Source: Symsagittifera roscoffensis
Taxonomy: Eukaryota > Xenacoelomorpha > Acoela > Convolutidae
Assembly: GCF_963678635.1 (NCBI RefSeq)
Contig: NC_087062.1
Span: 56,683,970-56,747,969 of the forward strand
Length of the DNA stretch: 64,000 bases
Direction of reading: 5' to 3'
The notes below the pieces were generated by a model that ran no database searches, was not told the origin of the DNA, and worked only from the letters and a program-made list of their open reading frames with translations. The stretch's first letter is position 1; every line of letters starts with the position of its first letter. A program made the position numbers and the translations under genes. Of the stretch, positions 57,461 through 64,000 are shown one piece after another.

Positions 57461-57774
57461 ATTTGATTATAGGTGCTTAAGGTATCGCTCAAAAATGTTA
57501 GGATATTTTACGATTTGACTTTTCCAAATGTATTTTTTGACCGCTTGTTTTGTAATTGAGTTAGTTATTATAGATGTTTTTTTTGTTCCGACTTTAGGGG
57601 AAAATTTGTATGGTTATGATACTTTTTTCATTATTCAGTAGAAATTAGTTTCGAAAAAAATAATGCTTAATCTGAAATGCATTTATGTAGTTGAATAGAT
57701 TTTTCAGTCACGTTTTTTTGTACATTTTGGGGGTATGCAGTTTGTTAATGTGACCAAATTGAAATTTTTAGCTA

Positions 57775-58322
57775 CCCGGGTTGACCAAAAGTGTGTATCC
57801 TAATTTTTTCAAATATAAAAAAATGCTTATCAGACAAATTTGTACAGTTCCATGGATACAAAAAAGGTTAAGAAAACTCTAAGATAATCATTTTTTCAAA
57901 TATGGAAATTAGGAAAAGCCTTTTCTCACAAACCAAAAAATTGATGATTTTAAAATTCTTTTTCACAAAATTTTTGAGACGTGTTCGTGACCATGGTTTT
58001 CTCAAGACTAGAGTCACCAGAGGGTGAATTGTCTGCTTTTACAATGGAGAGGACCTGCATTTTGTTTTTTTTATACAAATCATGTACGAAGAGCATCAAA
58101 CTTTTTAATTTTTGGCAAAATTTTTCAAAGTTGATTATTTTCAAAACTAACATTTTCAAAATATCAGTATTGATCAATTTCAAAATATCAGTCAAAAGAA
58201 ATGGTATGAAAATTATGTGACTAGTTTTTTTTCATACATTTGATGTATGGAATTGTATGATAAGCATTTTGGTGTATGGAATTTTAAGATAAGCATTTTC
58301 GTTTTATGGAGGTCAACCCGGG
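57775..58322. mobile_element. Complete 548-bp TA-flanked inverted-repeat element
   Basis: Left end CCCGGGTTGACC and right end GGTCAACCCGGG are perfect complements and are flanked by TA on both sides (57773-57774 and 58323-58324), the target duplication typical of Tc1/mariner elements. No transposase, so it is a MITE. It defines the termini of the large copy at 23577-25825. Confidence 0.8.
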
Positions 58323-58379
58323 TAATGCATTATTGTTCCGACTAATTGCTTGGGTTTACCTTTGTTCTTTTTTCAGACA

Positions 58380-58512
58380 AGTTTGCAAAACATCTTTTGC
58401 TCAGCGGTGGGATCGAGAGCTCGATATTAATTGTTGTAACGGGGACGGTCACACCACTATACTAGCCCACAAAACAATGGATTCAACGCGAGTCAAAAAA
58501 ATGCTAGTTTAA
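58380..58512 (+). CDS. Possible exon with an ankyrin-like repeat
   Basis: Acceptor CTTTTTTCAG precedes a frame to TAA at 58510-58512. The peptide ELDINCCNGDGHTTILAH followed by TRVKKMLV resembles one ankyrin repeat (D-x-N-x-x-x-x-D-G-x-T-x-L-x-x-A ... V-x-x-L-L). Codon use is balanced. A second frame through the same bases is also partly open, and a strong donor (AACAACGTAAGT) lies after the stop at 58533, so the exon model is unsure. Confidence 0.3.
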
Positions 58513-59010
58513 AGTTTTGATGCTGAAAAACAACGTAAGTTTTCTATGTGTGGTGAATTATCCCACACCTACAAAGTCCTCTCACAATGATACAAATTTA
58601 ATTGAAGCTAGCTGGTCGTAATATTTCATTATACCATTCAACTTTTGACACTTCATTTTTTCCCAACATTCATAGTTTTTTTGTCATTTTCAATCATCAA
58701 AAAATTTACAAGCCCAGTTGAAGATCAGTCGGTTTATTCAGGGCACTGCCATGGTAAACTGTCAATTTTGATTAGATTTATTCACAATTGCTCTCTAACA
58801 TTTTTTAATGGGTTCCGTTGTGCACCTCCGAATATGTTCTTGGATCTCAATGGCGTTATACCACTTGTATACAGTTGTTTTTCACCACGTGAATGATCTA
58901 ATTTCTTGATTAGATCATGATCAAAATAATCATTTTCATATTTCATGAAAATGATTAAATATTTTATTCCAAAACTATCACTTAAAATGTTTCTTTTTTT
59001 ATACTCAGCA

Positions 59011-59386
59011 TTATTCTTCCGACTTTCAAAAAAAAAACGGAATATTTATACATGTGGTGGTTTTTTTAATTCAACCAAGTTTTAACAGTTACTTTTATAT
59101 GGCAATGAAATTATAAATTCTGAGAAACCAAATTTCAAAAATTTACTTCACCTTTGATCATTTTTTATTAAAGTTATGGGAGTTTGAAAATTGAACTGAG
59201 GCTAGCTAGGTTAACCGATCGTGTTATTTTCGTACGACTCATACTTTCACTATTGATCTTTGATTTTATCCAAAATTTACAGTTTATACGTTTTTCAAAG
59301 TTTTTCACCCAAAAACGATTCGATATGGATTATGGGGCAGTCGGAACATTCCGGGTTTTGCCCTGTATAAGAGTAGTCTGGTCTGA
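59011..59386 (+). mobile_element. Diverged Helentron-like element
   Basis: Left TTCTTCCGACTTTCAAAAAA then ACGGAATATTTATAC; right GGGGCAGTCGGAACATTCCG, a GGGTTTTGCCC hairpin and GAGTAGTCTGG. Its right half is included in the tandem duplication that starts near 59220. Confidence 0.55.
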
Positions 59387-61118
59387 TGTTTATTATTTGC
59401 GACTTTTTTGTATAAAAAAGGCCCGAACTCAAATTTTTTTGCCATCTTGTCGCTTTGACAACCAACTTAGAGCTACTACTGAGAAGAGAAAACACATACA
59501 CAATTGCTGTCGTCCTTGAGAGTCGAAAACAAATATATGTCGACAAATCAAAAGGATCTAATAAACGATCAGTCCCCCTATTGTATCTACTAGAAAATCT
59601 CACCCTCTAAATAAATCAGTAAATTAGCACTGGAGTTTTCTAGAAAAATTTGTTAACTCAATCTACTCATCAATCTTTTTTTAGTTTTCTTTGAAATGGG
59701 TGGGGGAGAGATTACTGAATAGATCCAATGAAAATTTTTAGCGTCTGCAATTTTCAATGGGGGAACCTAAAAAGGATTTTTGGTAAAAAAATTATACAAA
59801 AAATAGGTACTTTGTATTCCACTGAAGTAAAAAAAACGTACAAAACCTCAGTGATTTTTGTAACAGAGAAAGTTTAATTTTGGTTTTAATAAAGCCCTTG
59901 TTGTATATGCTTTATACTACTCATCAGAATGTAAGGAGTTTTCTAAAATTTCAGGATTGATTTCACATAAATTTTTTAAAATACCTCTTGAAATTTCATT
60001 TTGATGAAAATGGTTTATTAACTCCAAAAAGCCGTTTTCTTGTCCCTTATATGAAACTACTCAAGTTTTAATTAAAACGTGATAATTATCGCTCTTTTCA
60101 GGGAGGAAATTGATGATTTAGTCAAATCAGCGAACCAGCCAGACAGCAGCACCAATCAGGTCGTTTTATTTTCCTACGACTCAAATGTTCACTATTGATC
60201 TATGATGATGTAAAAAATTTACAGTTTTTAAGTTTTTCAATATTTTTCCCCAAAAACGATTCGATATGGAATAAAGGGTAGTCGGAACATAAAGGGTAGT
60301 TTTGCTCAGTGTAAGAGCAGTGCGATCTGATGTTTATTTTTGGTGAGTTTTTTGTGTAAAAAAGGCCCGAACTCAAAATTCTTTTTGCCATCTTGCCGCT
60401 GTGACAACCAATTTAGAGCGCCTACTGAGAAGAGAAAGCACATACACAATTGCTGTCGTCCTTGAGAGTCAAAAACAAATATATGTCGACAAATATAATA
60501 AACGATCAGTCCCCCTATGGTATCTACTAGAAAATCTCACCCTCTAAATAAACCAGTAAATTAGCACTGGAGTTTTCTATAAAAACACTGTGTGGTCAAA
60601 AAATTGTTAACATAATCTACTCATCAATCTTTTTTAAATTTTCTCTGAAATCGGTAGGATAGAGATTGCTGAATAGATCCAATGAAAAATTTCAGAGTCT
60701 GCAATTTTCAATGGGAGAACCTAAAACTTGTTTTACTAAAAATGATACAAAAAACGGTATTTTGTATTCCACTTAAGTAAGAAAACACCGTACAAAACCT
60801 CAGTGAGTTTTGTAAGAGAGAAAGTTTAACTTTGTTTTTTAATAAAGCTGCTATTGCATATGGTTCATACTACTCATCTACTCATCAAAATATGAAAGGA
60901 GTTTTCTAAATTTTCAGGATTGATTTCACATATATGTTTTAAATCTTTTATATCTTGAAATGTCAACTTTGATGAAAATGGCTCATCATCTCCAAAAAGC
61001 CGTTTTCTAGTCCCATATATGAAGCGATTCAACTTTTACTTGAGACGTGATAACTATCGCTCTTTTCAGGGAAGAAATTGGTGAATTGGGTGAATCAGCG
61101 AACCAGTCAGACAGCAGC
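59220..61118 (+). repeat. Direct tandem duplication, two units of about 940 bp
   Basis: Unit one is about 59220-60157 and unit two about 60158-61118. Shared in order: AAAGGCCCGAACTCAAA, CACATACACAATTGCTGTCG, ATTAGCACTGGAGTTTTCTA, TGTATTCCACT and ATCGCTCTTTTCAGGGA. By eye identity is around 85-90%. Each unit ends in a short coding-like segment after a good acceptor. Confidence 0.85.
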
Positions 61119-61172
61119 AACAATCAGAATGAAGCAAACAGAAAGTGTTCCCTAGAAAATTCTATTGGTTAG
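60102..61172 (+). CDS. Duplicated exon-like segments (60102-60159 and 61070-61172)
   Basis: Both follow the acceptor ATCGCTCTTTTCAG in phase 2. The first reads EEIDDLVKSANQPDSSTNQ and meets a possible donor (CAGGTCG). The second reads EEIGELGESANQSDSSNNQ and continues NEANRKCSLENSIG to TAG. Third-position and conservative changes between the copies suggest coding constraint. The exon phases do not allow them to be spliced in series, so they look like alternative or duplicated 3' exons of one gene whose earlier exons were not found. The interval between them is non-coding. Confidence 0.35.
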
Positions 61173-61704
61173 AGCTTATGTTTTTTTTGCTTTAAAACTT
61201 AATATCGCTAAAAACTAAAAAAAAATCTAATCTTTAACTTGATTATAGCTTCAACAAACACAAGAGAAACTTCAGTACGAAAAAAAGGCATGTAATATGT
61301 TGCAATTTTAGTATCTGAAGCACTCAGTTTTTTTTATAATCGTTCCAAAAACGACGCTTAGAAGTAAATATGTGCTTCTTTATTGCAAATTGAAAAAACT
61401 GGACAAGAACCATTTAGAAACGCTAATTTCAAAAAAGTGTTTTTAACTTAATGAGTTGAAATAAGATAGCTATTTAAAAATTTATCCTTGTTGCCATTTT
61501 TGTTCAACAGTTTTATCTTAAAAATTACAAAAGTCGAGTTTAGTTGATAATTATCAAAATAAAAAAACATAAGTGTGTTTCCCAAATTGATTACATATGA
61601 AACTTAATGTTCAGCTGCAAATCCACATTCTTCAAGTTAATTTAAAAACACATTTTTAGACTCTTTGAATCAAGCATTTGACAGTAACGAAAATAACGAA
61701 AATA
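61173..61704. other. No gene recognised
   Basis: AT-rich. Phrases CGTTCCAAAAACGACGCTTAG and TGCAAATTGAAAAAACTGGA recur in modified form near 62530-62600, suggesting an old duplication around the intervening element. Confidence 0.4.
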
Positions 61705-62208
61705 ACGAAAAAACAACCGAATATTTGTACTCGGGATGGTTTTGTTCTTCAGACAAAATTCGACTTTTTACCTAGCCATTTTTGACGGAACTTATTTATA
61801 TCATTCGAAAACTCTTGATGTCTTGAAATTAAATTTTATAGGTTTTTTACCTGTGACAATTATTCGTAAAGTTATGGGGGTTTAAAGATTGCCATTTTTG
61901 TCAATTTGGAACAATTAACGCGCGACATATATCACGTTTTTAACGCGTAAGCGGAGACTTAATCCGTCTTTGAAATCGTTCCAATTTGGTTCAACGAAGC
62001 CTATATACCAGAAATGATTTGTTAATAGAAGCAAAATCTGTCACTTTGTATTTCATAAGGCGTGTGGGGGGATGTTTTTACAAAAAATCTCAATTTTTTT
62101 AAATTTGTTTTTATTTTTTTACATTTAAATTTTTCATGTTATTACTGTCCATAGACCTCAAAAGGCAGTCGCAACATTCAGGACTTTGTCCTGCTACGAG
62201 CAGTCTTG
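61705..62208 (+). mobile_element. Helentron-like element, nearly full length
   Basis: From GAATATTTGTACTCGGGATG through the family interior to AGTCGCAACATTC, hairpin CAGGACTTTGTCCTG and GAGCAGTCTTG. The hairpin has compensating changes (GGAC/GTCC instead of GGGC/GCCC), so pairing is kept while sequence differs. The 5' hairpin is lost. Confidence 0.7.
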
Positions 62209-62674
62209 TTCAAATTATTCACTGATTTTACCCAGCTAAATCTTTTTTTTTTCTTTAGCTTCAAAAGGCACCCGGAACCTTCAGAGTTTTGGGCTGAAAA
62301 GCAAGCAGTCTAGAGTGATGTATTTTGGAATTTGACACGCAAATTTGTCGATACTGCGCGCAGAGGACGAAACAGACCGCGCGTTAATTATCAAAATGGA
62401 CTAAATTGGCTATTTGTAAAAGCCAATGGCAAAGGCAATATTTGTAAAAGCCAATAGAAATGGTTGCACATACATAAGTTATACATATTTCTAATTTTAA
62501 GCTCAGCTCAGAGTTTATCTACTTTTTGATAATTGTTTCAAAAAATGACGTTCGGAAATAAATGCATGATTTTTTTGCAATTTGAAGAAACTGGATAAAA
62601 ATTGTTCAAAATCGTAATTTTGAAAAACTAATTATTCTAGAATGAGTAAGAAAAAAGTAATGCTACAAAAATAA

Positions 62675-63137
62675 CAAGACTGCTCGCCTACAGGAAATCC
62701 ATATCGAATAGTTTTTGGGATCAAAATCTCACGAACATTTCAACAATATCAAAGATCAATAGTGATAGTTTGAGTCGTACGAAGTTAATACGACTGATTA
62801 ACCTAGCCAGCCTCAATTTAATTTGAAACGATTTTGTTCTGCGGAATAATTCGCCACGCATAAATAGTGTACATTACCCTTTCAGCATTATGAATAAAAA
62901 CGTCAAAGCGTGCATGAATTAGTAGCCAAATTAGTAGCCAAACCATAGCCAAATTGACAATTTTCAAATTCCCATAACTTTACCAAAAATGTTCAGATGT
63001 AAAATAAATTTTGAAATTTGTTTTCAAAGAGTCGATATCTTCAAAGGGATATAAAAAAATCGGTTAGAAATTGACTAAATAAAAAAACCCCAAGCATTAA
63101 TACTCCGTGTCTCCGTTTTCTTTGAGAGTTGGAATAA
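62675..63137 (-). mobile_element. Diverged Helentron-like element, reverse orientation
   Basis: Begins CAAGACTGCTCG (complement of the 3' end) and ends near GAGAGTTGGAATAAT, matching the complement of the start at 59011. Contains GGATAATTCGCCACGC shared with 12122-12390 and the TCGTACGA word shared with 59230. Confidence 0.5.
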
Positions 63138-63245
63138 TAATGCTGAGTTTTAACACGCATATTGAATAACGTAGAAAAAGAAACATTTTAAGTGGTAGTT
63201 TTGGAATAAAATATTTTAATCATTTTCTTGAAATTAAATATTAGA

Positions 63246-63480
63246 TCAATCGCGTGGTGAAGTGGTTACGTCTCCGCCTCTCAATCGAAAGGTCGGATGT
63301 TCGAGGCCCACCATGATCCGTGCTCGTTGCTTGAGGGTGAAGCAACATTACCCAGCCCAGAAAAATAACCAAAAAAAAAATAATTGCATGTAGTTCTTAA
63401 ACAGGGGCACAACAGCGGTTCGCCGTGATGAGCTGTACAGCTCTTGTGTTGGTCCTTTCCCCCGTGGATAAATGATCATA
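63246..63480 (+). repeat. tRNA-headed SINE
   Basis: The head reads GCGTGGTGAAGTGGTTACGT (A box) and GGATGTTCGAGGCCCACC (B box). A body follows with GCTCGTTGCTTGAGGGTGAA, then ACAACAGCGGTTCGCCGTGA and GAGCTGTACAGCTCTTGTG. A tRNA-like head plus separate body and AT-rich end is the standard SINE plan. This is the most complete SINE in the window. Confidence 0.65.
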
Positions 63481-63704
63481 ATAAACACCTATATAGAAGC
63501 GGTATCACGCCATTGAGAGCCAAGAAGTTCAATTGAAATGTAACGCTGTGAGTACAATTAATTAATTGAAGTTCTCTCTGTGCTTCAAGCTATTTTAATT
63601 ATCGAAATAAAAGTACAAAAATATACTCTTTGTTTATTTGAAAAGTACGATAAAAAATATAACATAATTAGTTTTCGTTTTTGATATTCCGAAATAACCA
63701 TTTA

Positions 63705-63911
63705 TTATCTATTGAACTTCGATACGGGTATCCATGCGATATCTCTCGGCCATTGCTCAACATTCTCCAAACTCAAGTTGGCTTTTGAAGGCAGAGAAAA
63801 AGCACGATACTTTTTCGCCATAACTGAAATGAAGCTCCGAATAATTGTCTGTTGTTGTAAGTCTTTTTCATCACGTGATCTCAGCCGCTTCGAGTTGTGA
63901 CCAAATTCCAT
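63705..63911 (-). CDS. Small basic protein, 68 residues, or terminal exon
   Basis: ATG at 63911 opens MEFGHNSKRLRSRDEKDLQQ and continues with SFISVMAKKYRAFSLPSKA, ending WIPVSKFNR and TAA. AATAAA overlaps the stop region (63704-63699), giving a very short 3' end. Codons such as CGG, CTG and GAG are frequent compared with the flanks. No transmembrane segment or known motif. It may be a whole small gene or the last exon of a gene that continues past the right edge. Confidence 0.45.
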   Translation of the reverse strand: MEFGHNSKRLRSRDEKDLQQQTIIRSFISVMAKKYRAFSLPSKANLSLENVEQWPRDIAWIPVSKFNR

Positions 63912-64000
63912 CTTATAAGGCTCTTTTCACGTTTTTTTCACCAATATGTATTATATGTATATAGAAGGAAATTGTTATGCTATTGGTACAGCCAGCGACT

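Overview
This is eukaryotic, almost certainly animal, nuclear DNA. It is AT-rich, has few genes, and is crowded with mobile elements. Real genes are broken into small exons by GT-AG introns of 0.1 to 2.7 kb, with no operons or bacterial signals. The gene types (a rhodopsin-class receptor tail, a TLC-domain membrane protein, a choline-transporter-like relic) and repeat types (tRNA-headed SINE-like units, FLYWCH/MULE transposase relics, a Jockey/CR1-like LINE, a Ty3-like LTR element) point to an invertebrate metazoan. I cannot fix the phylum from the sequence.

Layout. 1-3.5 kb: last two visible exons of a seven-helix receptor (+), the rest lying upstream of the window. 5.1-7.1 kb: a coding-like fragment (-), a broken choline-transporter-like relic (+) and repeats. 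9.1-10.7 kb: a degenerate satellite array ending at a perfect 303-bp palindrome. 11.4-14.0 kb: a five-exon gene (+) for a 243-residue protein with a signal peptide, assembled here from matching splice sites and phases. 14-22.6 kb: repeats only, plus weak exon candidates. 23.0-28.3 kb: a three-exon gene (-) for a 524-residue charged protein, whose large intron is mostly a nested transposon containing a 200-base assembly gap. 29.1-38.8 kb: two Helitron/Helentron-like repeat regions flanking a 7.45-kb LTR retroelement with gag remains and no recognisable pol. 39.5-40.5 kb: half a MULE transposase. 42.0-42.8 kb: an intact single-exon TLC-domain gene. 45.4-48.8 kb: a decayed LINE. 50.1-51.6 kb: a second MULE relic with the catalytic core deleted. 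53.1-53.3 kb: a small acidic-tailed membrane peptide gene (-). 54-63.5 kb: repeats, tandem duplications and two weak exon candidates. 63.7-63.9 kb: a small intact reading frame (-).

The genes do not form a pathway. The main story is architectural: few genes, long introns colonised by short non-autonomous elements, and several repeat families that recur across the window. The most frequent is an approximately 520-bp family with hairpins near both ends and an exact head-to-tail tandem pair. Coordinates of repeats are approximate unless a terminus is stated.
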